From: Cristatella mucedo
Lineage: Eukaryota > Bryozoa > Phylactolaemata > Cristatellidae
Reading direction: 5' to 3'
Length of the DNA stretch: 64,000 bases
NCBI GenBank assembly: GCA_009760855.2
Contig: WPIO01000169.1
Coordinates: 600,731-664,730, forward strand
Numbering within the stretch: position 1 is the stretch's first letter; each line of letters opens with the position of its first letter. Shown piece by piece: positions 34,868 to 46,849 of this stretch. The notes below the pieces were generated by a model. That model was not told the origin of the DNA. It worked only from the letters and a program-made list of their open reading frames with translations, and searched no databases. The position numbers were made by a program, and so were the translations under genes.

Positions 34868-35725
34868 GACTAAAGTAATCAGTAAGACTAGCTTGAGACA
34901 ACAGCTATGAGTAGTTAGCAATTATAGTTGAATTGAATTCCTTAATCAAAATGTCGCACATTATGTGCTGCTTGACCTTGCTGGTAATCTAGGCCAGTAA
35001 AAAGCTCTTGAAATGTAAGAAATCAGCAGATTTTAGAGGAATTCCGGCAACGCCCACTCCTCGTTTCAATCCTAGCAGCTGGTATGTGTGCATCAGCACT
35101 AAGCATTGCAATTTCCACAGAACCAGGAGGGGAAAAGATAGATGCGAAAAGTGCTAACATCGTAACATTTCAAGACCATATTCATAACGTATAAGCATAC
35201 GCTTTACAATGCACCTGGCAGGAAATATACAAATGGCTTCTTGACCTAGAGCTTAATGCCACACCCGGCTGCAGAAGAAAATCGGCCAATCAAACTGATA
35301 TCATCTGTTCTTAATTGGTAGATAACTATCTCTAATTGCATCTCAGTAATTACTATTAAGGAACTGGGAAGAATAAATCTCAGTTGGAATCTTATTGATA
35401 TACTTTGCTGCCTCTTAGGTAAGGATTCGAATTTAATGGATTCCACTCTTCCTCGCTAGTTTAGCCTTAACAGTTATTTAGTTTTGACGGCAGGAAGCAG
35501 AATAATTTCATTGAGTAAGCATCGACCTGTGGTGATGGCAGAGTAGTCCCAGAACCATGCATACCGGATGACCTTAAGCATAAAGTGACGTCGTGTAATT
35601 AATGCTTGACATTCTCAAACTTAAACTAAATACGGGAATATGAGACTTAGCACATTTACGTGTTAAGTAGAGCTTCTCTGTGGCTGCGATAGCTTTCTGC
35701 TTCTCTGTAGAAATACCTAATCAGT
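34868..35725 (-). repeat. Unclassified repeat R1, copy 3 (inverted)
   Basis: The reverse complement is collinear with R1 copy 2 from about 45155 to 45960. Shared blocks: GAGAAGCTCTACTTAACA, CAATTAGAGA.AG.TAT, GAAATTGCAATGCTTAGTGCTG-like, and TAGCAATTATAG / AACAGC. It has no L2-B insertion at the point that is occupied in copy 1. Confidence 0.8.
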
Positions 35726-35867
35726 GCGAAAGACTCTGGAATTCAGTTTCCACTGTTTCTCCTAAGGCCGATTCATGGCCGTTCTATATCATGCATTTTA
35801 CAGCTGGCTGAGCGATTGAGCATTTCCTTTGAAACATCTTTCATGCATGTCGAACACAGTATTATCT

Positions 35868-36490
35868 CGCTTGATAAACAAAAATCATGAATAACATGGT
35901 TAGGGGAGATATGCACAGGGTCAGCATGCAAGTTTGGTTAGTAGCAGCATGCACAGTGTCAGCACCATTAGGCTCATCAAGGACGAATAACAGGGACCCA
36001 TGAAATGCTGTGCTAACTAAGTGTGGTGCAAGTTCGTTTTAAATGTGATCAAGACAGGGGATGTTCTAAGCCAAGTTGGGAGGGAGTTCCAGGCTTTGGG
36101 AGCATACGAACGAAATGCACGGTCTCCAAAGGATTTCAGGTTTGTACATGGTACTGGTAGACGGTTGGATTCCCAGAAGCTGGTGGTACTATGCTTGGCC
36201 TGGTGAGGGAGTAGATCTGACAGATAGGCTGGAGCCAAAGAATGAAGTGACCTAAAAGTAAGCGACAAAACATTGAAGTCAATCCGTTGCATTACTGGTA
36301 GCCATATCTGGTCGGCGATAAGTGGTGTGATGTGGCTACTGCAATGCTCACGACAGACAAGCCTAGCTGAAGAGTTGGCCACCAGCTGCAATCACCTGAT
36401 CGCACATGCTGGTAGGCCAGTAAGCAGTGAGTTGCAGAAGTCGAGACGGGATGTCACGAATTCCTGGACCAACTTAGACGTGGAATCCTG
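35868..36490 (-). mobile_element. L2-B 3' half without ATT tail, minus strand
   Basis: The 3' UTR starts near 35875. The ORF2 C-terminus is open at 36017-36391 (LVANSSARLVCREHCSSHI and SLHSLAPAYLSDLLPHQAKH). It ends at the TSKLV-equivalent near 36490. Confidence 0.85.
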
Positions 36491-36599
36491 TCTATCTATG
36501 TATCTAGTATCCTATCCCAGCCTATCTCTTGATCCCCAGCATCTATCCACCGATACCTCTCTCAATCCTTGAATCATGGAACCCCATCCCAATTTGGGT

Positions 36600-36695
36600 T
36601 AGAACATCACCTGACTTGACCTAATGGTACTGACACTGTGCATGCTGCTACTAACCACACTTGCATGCTGACCCTGTGCGTATCACCCCTAATCA
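36600..36695 (+). mobile_element. L2-B 3' UTR fragment
   Basis: CATCACCTGACTTGACC.., TGACACTGTGCATGCTGCTACT and TGACCCTGTGCGTATCACC belong to the L2-B ORF end and 3' UTR, with an internal deletion. Confidence 0.65.
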
Positions 36696-36699
36696 TGAA

Positions 36700-37380
36700 A
36701 ACTTTGCAACACAAAATAGCACTCCGCCCTCAACGGACGACGAGACCTTTTTAAAAGAACTTCGTTTGTGTCCATGTGCTTCAAGTAAGCCAAGAGGTTT
36801 GAGTACACGGCCTCGGTTAATTATTAAGCCTTTATATTATTAAGAAAGACATAAAAAATAATGATTAAATAATAAAAATGTAAATATGCCTTGCAATTGA
36901 TATACCTGCAAGACTATGCAAGAGCAGTTCCATGAACACAGCTTCGCCAGTTAAACAGCTGAAAAGTAGCTGCAAAGCCCGACGTTTGTTTTTCTGCTTA
37001 GGATTAAATTCTACTACCTTAAGAAATCAGTGAAGCAACGAGTAAGGTCTCAAATTAGCTTCTGGTAACCTAAAATATCTTCGTGCAGTGCAAAAACCAC
37101 CCACAAATCTAGGATTCCCGATAGGCATGTGTCCTCAATGATGTTCTAACCACCCGCTCAAGGTATTACCACACGTGGGAAACTACCTGTTGAAAATATA
37201 AGCTAAGTTGGATGCTATTCATTGAATTCTCAAGGCTTTCGGGTTAATTAGGTTTTTCTACGGAAAAAAGCGATCGCAGGAGAAAATTACTCTTCTCATT
37301 ATGTAAATGCGGGAAATATCATTTTTATGCATTCAGTAAAAGTTTGAATACTCCAAGCTTTAATCACGCATTATCTTCTA
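36700..37380 (+). repeat. Unclassified repeat R1, copy 4, internally deleted
   Basis: 36700-37225 is collinear with 43205-43740 (blocks CGCCCTCAACGGAC, TGTCCATGTGCTTCA, GCAACGAGTAAGGTCTCAAATTAG, CAAGGTATTACCAC). 37255-37380 then matches 45160-45290. The intervening 1.4 kb of copy 2 is missing here. Confidence 0.8.
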
Positions 37381-37554
37381 TAGCTCAATTGTCAACTTCA
37401 TAGACAATATCACTGAGTCCCGCCATGGGATGGCACCGTCCCTACTAGAATAATGTCCCTCAATTCTATGCCTCAGCTCAGTGTCTAAATAAAAGCCTAA
37501 TATTAGTGACCTCGTCCTGAAGTTCATATTCCAATAAAAGTAGACAACTAGTTT

Positions 37555-37650
37555 TTTAGACCCTATTCCCTTTGTCCTGCTCATACTGTGCATAAATCTG
37601 CTTCCGAAATGCATAGCAAGCATCATGCTAATTTTCTACCTATTATTCAT
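37555..37650 (+). mobile_element. L2-B short internal fragment
   Basis: GACCCTATTCCCTTTGTCCTGCTCATAC corresponds to the LDPIPTVLLLRC segment before the RT core; less than 100 bp remain. Confidence 0.5.
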
Positions 37651-37674
37651 GTGAACCTCAATCTTTATGTTTAT

Positions 37675-38295
37675 GTTTTATGTATCTCCATCTGTAACTC
37701 CACAAAGTCATTAACACCACGTGGGTGGTACCCAGATAAGTTTTTGCATAGCACATTCACAGCCAAGGCGGCTTTCGGTAGGCATTCGGTAGCCAACAGA
37801 CTTCATCTCAAGCCACAAAGAGAAAGCGGGAAGTATAGCAGAGTCAGGGGAGCAGTTTAGGTAGTGAGTAGAACCGAAGTAGCAGCTCAGGACCGCTCAA
37901 AAAGAAGTGCCATAGTCGGCAGTAGTAGAGTAGTTGTCGTTGCGTAAGAATTGTGGAAGCGAGTTCCACAGTCTAGGACCTGCAGAGCTAAAGCTTCTGT
38001 CGCCAACGATCTTTAAGCGGAGGAATGGGACAGCTAATTCTTTGTCCACACTGGACCTGAGGGCGCGAACAGGCTGAAACTGATGCAGCTGTTCAGCTAG
38101 GTACAAAGGAGCCAAGCCGTGGCGGGCCTTTTGGGTCAGAGTATGAACTTTGCTTTGTAGCCTTTGCTCAACCGACAACCATCCTAGCTCTTTTAGCAAA
38201 GGATACACATGTTCAAACCGCTGGGACTTGAAGACTAGCCGAGCTGCCATATTCATAGTCAGCTGTTGTGGCATAAAAGCTTTCTTTTGCAGCCT
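37675..38295 (-). mobile_element. L2-A 3' half, minus strand
   Basis: Begins with TATGTATCTCCATCTGTAACTCCAC. The C-terminal coding is open at 37897-38391, with NMAARLVFKSQRFEHVYPLLKELGWLSVEQRL and [18 protein letters not shown]. It switches abruptly to plus-strand L2-B near 38296. Confidence 0.85.
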
Positions 38296-38660
38296 AGCCA
38301 AAACCTTTGGAGACAGAGCCAATAGTTCGTATGCTTCCAGAGCCTGGAACTCACTTCCGACTTGAGATACAACATTCCCTGACCTAATCACGTTTAGAAA
38401 AAAATGCTTCCATGCATTACAGCATTTAGTGGCTTCGTGTGATTTTTCCTTTACATGCTTATGCTTATAAGGGCTGACACTAGCCGTTTTTGCATGCTGA
38501 CCATGTGCCTGTCATCCCTTACCAATTGATGCTTGCAGTCATTGAGCATGCTACCACTAACCATTCGATCGTGCTTCATTCGCAGCAAATGTAACGTGAA
38601 TAGAATTACATTCAACTAGCTGCGAGTGCAATATCAAACGTACTAGTGTTATTATTATTA
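38296..38660 (+). mobile_element. L2-B 3' end joined to L2-A
   Basis: TTTGGAGACAGAGCC.. encodes the FGDRA.SSYA.RAWNSLPT segment of L2-B, then the 3' UTR and ATTATTATTA near 38650. Confidence 0.75.
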
Positions 38661-38990
38661 GTCTCGGGTGATGTCCCAGCACATTTAAAAAGGCTAAAGA
38701 CAGGCCGCTACTCCAACGAATAACAGTAGAACGATAGAACTTATGCTGCTTACGCCCAGCCCCCTTCTGCGATTACTATCAACGACAGGGAAACCAAACT
38801 GTGGGACAAGATGAAATTTTATATTGAAGATTTAAACATTGTTAGTAAGTTTTCGTCTGGCTTTAGAGCTAAATCTCGTTTGAGCGTCACTGGCAATGTA
38901 CTGCTCTATCGTTTAGCGTACAAATTACCTTTTGAATATGACAACGGGCATGGAGCTGGCTTCTCGATACTAGGTCATAGTTAAAGTCCG
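38661..38990 (+). mobile_element. L2-B internal fragment, diverged
   Basis: CTCGGGTGATGTCCCAGCACATTTAAAAAGGC and TTTTCGTCTGGCTTTAGAGCTAA correspond to ASGHVPAHLKK and KFSSGFRA of L2-B. Coding is destroyed. Confidence 0.6.
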
Positions 38991-39289
38991 GCAGTAATCT
39001 ACACCTAATTGCCGACTAAAAGCTGCAAAAAAATCAGTTAGGCCTCTTCAGCTGCACCATAAAAAGGCTGTCAAATGGCTGCGATTGTGTAGCTAAATGA
39101 AACACGAGAAGCCGATTTCAGCAGCTTGACAATTGAAAAATCAACAGCCGTGCAAAATAATGCATACATATGTCAGTAGCCTGAACAAAAACTAGCAATC
39201 ACTTTGTCGTTGAAGATACCTTCGAGTTTAAAGATTAAGGTCGGAGCAAAACTGGCTGCATTGATCTGTGAGATCATAGCTGCTGAATA

Positions 39290-39690
39290 GAAGCCCTTAC
39301 TACTCTCCTACTGCCGAATATGGCACATCTTTTTCAGCGGTCTTGAGCTGATGAAGCTTTAGCTCTGCAGGTCCTAGACTGTGGAACTCGCTTCCACAAT
39401 CCTACGCAATGACATCTACTCTCCAACTGCCGACTATGGCACATCTTTTTCAGCGGTCCTCAACTGCTACTTCTATGCTACTCACTACCTCAACTGCTCT
39501 GCTTACTCTGCTATCCTTCCCACTTTCTCTTTGTTGCGTGAGACGAAGTCTGTTGGCTACCGAATGGGTACCGAAAGCCGCTTAGGGTGTGAGTGGGCTA
39601 TACAAAGCTCTCCTGCGTAACACCCACATGGTCTTTTTGACTTTGTGGAGTTACTGACGGAGATACATACATACATACATACAAGTCGTG
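39290..39690 (+). mobile_element. L2-A 3' end with ATAC tail
   Basis: A partial duplication of the CTACTCTCC..CTGCCGA.TATGGCACATCTTTTTCAGCGGTC segment (39300-39350 and 39418-39462), then the 3' UTR ending GAGATACATACATACATACATACA. The tail differs from the ACATT tail of other copies. Confidence 0.8.
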
Positions 39691-41267
39691 TGCAAGCAAG
39701 ATTTTTATTATTACTGTAAGCTGACTGTCCTGGCATAATAACTTACTGCATCTTTTCCTTAATTCACGCAATTATAAGGAAATAAAAATTAGTATCAGGA
39801 AAGAGAGAGTCAAATTGAGTGAGCAAAAATAATCACGATAGGTCATGTATGTGTAAATGAATTAACCTAATATAGTTCCGCTGGTCTATGATGATTACTT
39901 ATTTTTATCGAATAACTGCATAGTCGGGGAGCAACATAGCATACCTGATAATTAGGACCTCTCTCTCATAAGTCACATCGTACCATCATCATCACATCGT
40001 ACCATCGCAAGAATCAATACTCCCTTTGACTTAGCTTATTTACCTGTACAATGATATAAAACATGTGCCATTTTGCTTTGTAAGAGGCACAACTATCACT
40101 TCCATCTGTTACAGTAAATTGATGATACTCTAGAAATCTTAGGAAAGCTGCTATTTGGTCTGTTGCACTTCTCGTTATTATTTGCTCATATAGGCCATCG
40201 CGACTATGTTTACTATGTGGGATGACTATTTAGAAATATGATATACCTAAAAGCTGAGAAAAGTATACCTTTTGCGATGTGCACTCCTTCTGTTTAGTTA
40301 TCTTTACTGTCTATTTCTTTTTTGTTTCACATAACTAGTTGTTTATGTTGTGATCCTTAAGATGCTTAAAATATGTTAAGCTAAATTTTTAAGTCCAATT
40401 TAGAAAAACAGATTCTCGGAAATCGCCTCTGGAAACATGCTAGTTATGTTAGTAACATGGAAGTCGCCTCTAAATGCGTACCGAGGCCGTCAGAAAATCA
40501 GAAAAGTGCATAGCGAAATGCGGGAAGTACTTTCAGAGATGTGCGAGGATCTTACGAGTATCTGTAGACTGAATTTCGCGAATGCAGGTATACCTAAAAA
40601 TATCCAAGTCAATACTCAGACTATCGAGAATCAAGGACCATTATTTCTTCAACCGTGAGCTGATCAAAGCCATAGGTTTCTTCAACGAAATCTATATTTA
40701 CACTTACATGCCATCACTTTAGTGAGCATGCCTATTTAAACAGAGATGTAATGTATGAATAATGATTCCTGCTGATTCGGGTAGCTTAAATTACGTTTAC
40801 CTCAGCCACAATTATTAAAAGAATTTCAAAAGCTTCAGTAAACCATCCGAAAATGATATGTCAGTTTTAAAGAGTGTAAGGATATACAGAAAACGGCCCA
40901 CGAGCATTCAAGAAATAATCGTATTATGACCCTATCGATGTTAAGGTCCTGAAATAGATGGTGATTTTTTTCCAATGCAAGCGGTCGCAATAGCCGTTCA
41001 GACTCTTCTGCCTCGAGGTACCTTTAAACAAGGCTGTCAAATAAGTGAACTTTCATTTATTCTGGGAGCTGGGATGGTGCCAAATGAATCAATGCTATAG
41101 ATCAGTGCACTTCTCGATGACATTCGATGGTCGCTGCAAGCTCAAGGATACTACTATGGGGGAAACCAATGGCCGTTGACACAGCTAACCATTTCATCCT
41201 CCCGATGCATCTTATTTTGGTTCTTCTTGCAAAATTATACTCACTATTACTGCTAAAACTATTCGGT
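39691..41267. other. No gene or repeat recognised
   Basis: About 1.6 kb of AT-rich sequence. A frame at 40437-40658 (+) encodes 73 residues (HSEMREVLSEMCEDLTSI in its middle) without recognisable homology and is not called. Confidence 0.35.
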
Positions 41268-42245
41268 ATTATAATAATAATAAACATACACTTGATAAAG
41301 CTCCTCAGAGAATCTAATCTCTTACTAGGGGCTTCACATTTGCTGCAAAGGTAAATGTGATTAGATGGTGAATAAAATTCTGCTTGATAAACAAACAAAA
41401 TGAATAACATGGGTAGGGGTGACATACTAAGGTTCAGCATGGAAATTTGTTTAGTGGCAGTATGCAGAGTGTCAGCACTCATATGCACATGAAGAACGAA
41501 TGACAGGGACCCACTAAATGCGGTCCAAAATAGGTGTGTTTTAAGTTCTTTTTTAATGTGGTCAGGTTAGAGCATTTTCTGACGCAGGTCGAGATGGAGG
41601 TCCAGGCTTTGGGAGCTTGCGAACTAAATACATGGTCTCCAACAGATTTGAGGTTTTTACGGGGTATTTGTAGACCTTTGGATTCCGAAAAGCCGGTGGT
41701 ACGATGCTTGGCCTGATGGGGAAGTATATCTGAGAAACAGGCTGGAGCCAAAGAATGAAGTAACTTAAAAGTGAGCAACAAAACCTTCAAGTCAATCCGT
41801 TGCTTGACTGTTAGCCAGTGCAGGTCGGCGAGAAGTGGTGTGTGATGTCGGAACTGCGATGCTACGACAGACAAGCCTAGCTGAAGAGTTTTGCACCAGC
41901 TGTAAGCTCCTGATTGCATTGCTGGTAGGCGGGCAGGCAGTGAGTTACAGAAGTCTATATGGGGTGTCACGAATTCTTGGAACAACTTTGACGTGGTATC
42001 CTTGTGTAAATAAGCTTGGATTTTAGCAATATTATGCATCTGAATGCAGGCTAACTTTATTGTGGAGGTGGTGTAGTCGTCCAACGAGAAGTCACTTTGG
42101 AAAATGACACCTAGATTTCGAGCCGATTCAACAAGGGATATGCTGGAAGAGCCAATTTTGAGCTTCAGCCTTTCAAATTTCTGAATTGAGCAGGCTTTGC
42201 CCGTAACTAGTAGGTTAGCTTCATTGTCAGTTAATTATTAACATT
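41268..42245 (-). mobile_element. L2-B 3' half with ATT tail, minus strand
   Basis: (AAT)n at 41268-41282 on +, the 3' UTR, then ORF2 C-terminal coding with one long frame at 41479-42084 (MHNIAKIQAYLHKDTTSKLF and AFSDILPHQAKH-like). It ends in the DNKTNLL-equivalent near 42240. Confidence 0.85.
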
Positions 42246-42289
42246 TCTTAGAGAATGACGCTTGGTATCATTTAATGAGACACATGAAT

Positions 42290-42680
42290 GATTATAACTG
42301 GTGAGGCAAATATGTATCTATAAAAAGTGAGTAACACAACTTTAAAGTCGATATCCCTCTCGATCGGGAGCCAATGCATGTCGACGACAAGTGATGTGAT
42401 GAGACAATTGCTAAGCTTATGGCAGAGAGCTTTGCTGCACAGTGTTTCACCAGCTGTAAGCACCTGATTGCACACACAAGGGGTCCAGAAAGCGATGTTT
42501 TACAGAAGTCGAGACGGGATTTCACGAATTCATGGACCTATTTGGGTATGGTATCAGTGTGCAAGCCAGCCCAAATTTCACGAATGTTATGTGGCTGAAA
42601 GTAGGCAGAAGCTATCGTGAAGCTGAAGTAGTCGTCTAATGAATGGCCTCTTTGGAGCATCCTACACGATTAGAGAGACT
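42290..42680 (-). mobile_element. L2-B related fragment, strongly diverged
   Basis: The reverse complement carries KSRLDFCKTSLSGPLVCAIRCLQLVKH and a HHLSSTCIGSRSR-like segment. It lies directly 5' of the previous copy but repeats the same part of ORF2, so it is a separate insertion. Confidence 0.65.
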
Positions 42681-43194
42681 CGATTATTTCTCAGTGCCTA
42701 CTCAGCTTGCTCCAGAGCCTTTAGCCCTCACCCGAAACCCTATTTTTCAACACTGGCAGCAGTAGGAGAGCCTTCGGATATTATTGGGGTTATCTGACTC
42801 TGTTGCTTTTAGATTCACAAAATGGATCTCTGTTAGTGACTATGCGTGCACCTTGCTTCTGATGAAGAGTTTGACATGAGACCATGAGTTTGTGCTTAGC
42901 TTGGCAATTGGCTAAGCCAATTGGAAATTTTTGCAGTGATGATAACATTGCCTGCTTTTTACCTCCAGTTGTAAAATGGCCCTAGAGGCATGTTTTCTGT
43001 ATACAGTTAGTCAAATTTAACTTAAATCAATGAAAAATCTTTGTAATTTTACTCCTGGTCACGATTCTTCTTTGTGATGCTAATGATACTTCAGCATCGA
43101 AATGTATCATGAACTCTTCTGGTTCCAGCTTAGCTATTGGACCTACTCCACCACCAGGCGAAGAATCGCACAACATGCTATTCACACTACAATC
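42681..43194. other. No feature recognised
   Basis: Unassigned sequence upstream of R1 copy 2; it may belong to R1 but has no second copy in this window. Confidence 0.35.
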
Positions 43195-44267
43195 GTGTAG
43201 CCATACCTCGTACTTCGCCCTCAACGGACAAGTCAACGGTCATTTACAACAACTTTGTCTCTGTCCATGTGCTTCACGTATGCCACGCGGTTCGAGCACG
43301 TGACGTCGGTTAATAATTACGGCTTCATATTAATGAATAAATTATGAATTAACACTAATTGGATAGAAATTGATTACTAAATTAAAAATTATTTGAACAA
43401 CATCTATAGATTTTGAATTTATTATTTCTGCAAGATTTTGCAACGTGCATTTCCATGAAAACAGATTTTCCAGTTAAAAAGTTAAAAAGTATCTACGAAA
43501 CTTGGCGTTCGTTCCTCTGCTAAGGATGTGATTCTACTCGCTTGAGAAATGAGTAAAGCAACGAGTAAGGTCTCAAATTAGCTGCAGGTGTCCTTATAGA
43601 TCTTGCTTGCAGTGCAAAGAATACCACCAGAAGCTCTAGCATTTACGAAAGGGCATGTGCTCTCTAGGATGTTCATACGCTTAAAACGAGTACTCAGTAC
43701 AATGCTGGTCAAGGTATTACCACTCATGGAGAACTACTTTCTTAGCATCCAAGTTCAATTGTTTAATATTAAATCAAAATAATCCCAGTAACGTTAGCTT
43801 CAATTACTTTTTCGGTGCGTTTAGCATGGGTTTTTCCAAAGTTTCAGTTTGACAAGAATCTCCAAAGCCACTTTGCGTCGGTCTACAAAACAATCAGTTC
43901 CTTGCTATTTACGTTGACGGCGAGCTATTGTCAGATTGTGTGAACTGAGCCCCCCAACGCTGCCGTCATTCCTGCTTCGGTTAGTGTACACACACGTATC
44001 ATTGTCGCACGCATGTACAAGCAGCTAGGTGTGATAAAACGCAAATCGCTATCACCAGTACGAGCAATCACTAGAAAGTACAGTGGCACTATAAAATAGA
44101 CTGTGCAGAGTGCGCAGACAACGCTGCTTACTCTATTGTATTACCTTACTATTCCGCTTACATTTATAACCAAAAATAGCTCAGACGGGAAACCGTTAAG
44201 CTCAAGCTCAAATAGCCTGAGCTCAAATGCCTTCTGTTGCATTAGTGCGACTAAAATACACGTATAT

Positions 44268-44418
44268 ACAAAATAAAACATATAATTCATTTGCATAACG
44301 CCCCAAGAGAGCGTAATCTCTATCCAGGCGCTTCGCATATTCATCCGGGCTTGAGCCCCCGGCCTCAGCCAGACCTTGGTCGTGGACGAGCACCTTAACC
44401 ACTGAACCAAACCAGCTC
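44268..44418 (-). mobile_element. SINE-1, best copy: tRNA-like head fused to L2-like 3' end
   Basis: The minus strand starts GAGCTGGTTTGGTTCAGTGG (box A TGGTTCAGTGG at 44399-44409), then box B GGGCTCAAGCCC (44347-44358), then AAGCGCCTGGATAGAGATTA and CTCTCTTGGGGCGTTATG, matching the last about 50 bp of L2-B. This is the form expected of a SINE mobilised by an L2-type RT that recognises its 3' end. R1 copy 1 lacks it (compare 23255-23290). Confidence 0.8.
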
Positions 44419-45004
44419 ACAGCCAAAGAATATCTGAAAGCTTCCATCTAGTGATACTAAAAAGTGATCAATTACTTGATGACGCATGAAAAATTACTTA
44501 ATTCGCTTCTATAACACCTCTTTGTCTGTAGAGCGACTACCAAGCAAGCCGCTCGCTATTGGAAGTTATTCTATGTTATTGTCATTCCAGATCAGCCCAA
44601 TTTGCGTAAGTATTGGGCCTGCAGAGCGTTCTAACAATATTGCCAATACAGTGGCATGAACTTACCTATGCAACTTGTTAAGTACTCCTGAATAATGATT
44701 TTCTGAATTTAAATTTCCCCACAACTAGAGGGACTAAACTCAAAATGGTGAACATCTGTGAAGCAAGATGTTTACAGGACCAGCCTGATATGTGCTCTAT
44801 CTTTTTTGTATCATTGAAAGTACGTCTGAACTGATGGTGTATTTCTTAGAATTTTAAAACTTACAAGGCAGTTCTAATTCTTCGAGCTGTGTTTAATGTG
44901 CTTGAAATATATTTGAAACTAAATGCCCGATCCCTCAGCTTGCAGTGAAAGGTATGAAACCGCCAAGGGCCAAATAACGTAAAATCTGTCATGAATTCCC
45001 AAGT

Positions 45005-45130
45005 CTTTAATAATAATATTAACTATGCACTTGATAATGCTCCATCTGAGAACTCTATCTATTTCCACGAGCTTTACATTTTCTGCAAAGGGAAACACGA
45101 TTGAATGGCGAGTAATATAATACTTGATAA
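45005..45130 (-). mobile_element. L2-B 3' tail embedded in R1 copy 2
   Basis: TAATAATAATATTAACTATGCACTTGATAATGCTCC.. is the reverse complement of the L2-B terminus; positional partner of 23865-23990. Confidence 0.7.
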
Positions 45131-46345
45131 ACAAGACTTTCACATGATTAGGCAAATTACTGGAAAAAAGACGATAGCCATCGCAGAGAGAAAGAAGCTC
45201 TACTTAACATGTAAATGCAGTAAATATTATATCCCTATATTTAGAATAAGTTTGAGAGTTTCAAGCTTAAACCGCATAACAACTTTGTAGGCCTAAGATC
45301 ATCAAGTACAAATTTGTTTTGTAGCCACGTTGATATCGCCACAAGTCGATGCTCTAACAGTGGAATTCTTCTGCCCCCCTGCCGTCCAAACTAAGTGACT
45401 ATTAAGATAAACCATCGACGAAGAGCTAAATCACCGTTATTCCAACTGATATTTATTCTTCCAAGTTCCTTAGCAATAATTGCAGAGATGCAATTAGAGA
45501 GATTTATTATTGAAAGAAGCACCGATGTCATCACCTCTGCAGGAAGATGTTCTTCAGCAGTCGGCGGTGGCACTAAACTCTAGGCAAAGTAGCCATCGGT
45601 ATATTTCCAATCAGCTGTTAAAAATTTAAAAGCATATGCCTACTTGTTATGGATATGGTCTTGACATGTCACGATAGTAGCGATGTTACGATATTGGAGC
45701 TTTTCGTATCATTTAGCTTGCTAATTCTGTGGGAATTGCGACGCTTACAGCTGATGCTCAAGTACAAGCTGCTGGAATTAAAACGAGGTCATTTTCAGAT
45801 ATACCCTCAAATCTGAGGTCTTTTTACATTTCGAATGCTTTTTACTTGGCCCAGATTATAAGCAAGGTGAAGCAGAACACTACGTGTGTGACTTTACATT
45901 TAGTAATTCAATGCGATAATAATTGCTAACTACTAACAGCTGTTATTTCAAGCTTGACTTACTGCCTATGGCTGTATTCGTGAATAACGAGCCGGATACG
46001 TGGTTTACCACGTACAAGTTATCACGGCATACATTGGCTCGAATACTGATTGCCTAATAGAAGCCTCCGAAGCTGACTCCTCATAACTTTGTGATCGTGA
46101 AATAATATTGAATGACATCTAGAAAATGATAAAGCAGAGTTCCACTCCAAAATAAGAAATCCTGATAAAAATATTGTTTGAAGCTTAAGTGACATCAAAA
46201 AACTTTCTCATGCGTACTTACTACAAAGTCATTGGTGGCATTTAAGCATTAATAATTCACACGTACCTATATTTCTAAGGAAAGCATATATTTTTTGATT
46301 TAAGAGTTTGCTCGTTGTCTATAATAGTTAGAAAAATCTACAATG

Positions 46346-46849
46346 ATTGTCCGACCTACCCTGTGATGGTCTGAGACTGATGTTTAGACTTTTAGGATAT
46401 TGAAACCTCAGCTCCTGAAAACTGGGAAAGTTTTCAACGGAAGGTGGCTAATATAGAACATCTGAAAGGCGATCCGGTAATGTATGTTGAGCGATCAACC
46501 GCCCGTATGTAAATCTGTGCGTTTTGAAACGGGAAAACCCACACAGTTTTCAAAATGTATGGGACATAGGAAGCCAGAGATTATATTACCACATGCAAAC
46601 CTTTTGTTAGAAGCATTCACCGGGTCAAAAAAAGTCTTAGAGCCTCACAGTTTGGGTTAAATAAGCTAAACAGTCACAAACGTTTTAGAAATTTTGTTTT
46701 AAAAAAGCAATGTCCGTCGTAATTATCGACGGATTACTTACTACTAAGATCAACTAAAATTGGGTTTAAAAATAGTGGCTACGTTTATAACTAAGCGAAT
46801 CTCTACAAATTATTCATAAATTGTAATATTCAACGGTTGTGTATATGTA
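46346..46849. other. No feature recognised
   Basis: About 500 bp of unassigned AT-rich sequence between R1 and L2-B. Confidence 0.35.

Larger units (their letters stand above)
43195..46345 (+). repeat. Unclassified repeat R1, copy 2 (most complete)
   Basis: The longest copy, about 3.15 kb. 43205-43740 pairs with 36700-37225, 44155-46345 pairs with 23150-26517 less its L2-B insertion, and about 45155-45960 pairs with 34868-35725 inverted. It contains an L2-B tail (45005-45130, shared with copy 1) and a SINE-1 (44268-44418, absent from copy 1). No terminal inverted repeat, poly-A or long frame is visible, so the class is unknown: an ancient non-autonomous element or repeated segmental duplication. 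Confidence 0.8.

Noticed and set aside
40437-40658. 73-codon frame with a charged, helix-like middle
   Set aside because: No recognisable domain, signal, splice context or second copy.
44335-44418. Possible tRNA gene on the minus strand, and similar at 47615-47700 (+)
   Set aside because: Boxes A and B are present, but acceptor-stem pairing is not seen and each is followed by SINE body sequence with other diverged copies, so these are tRNA-derived SINEs.
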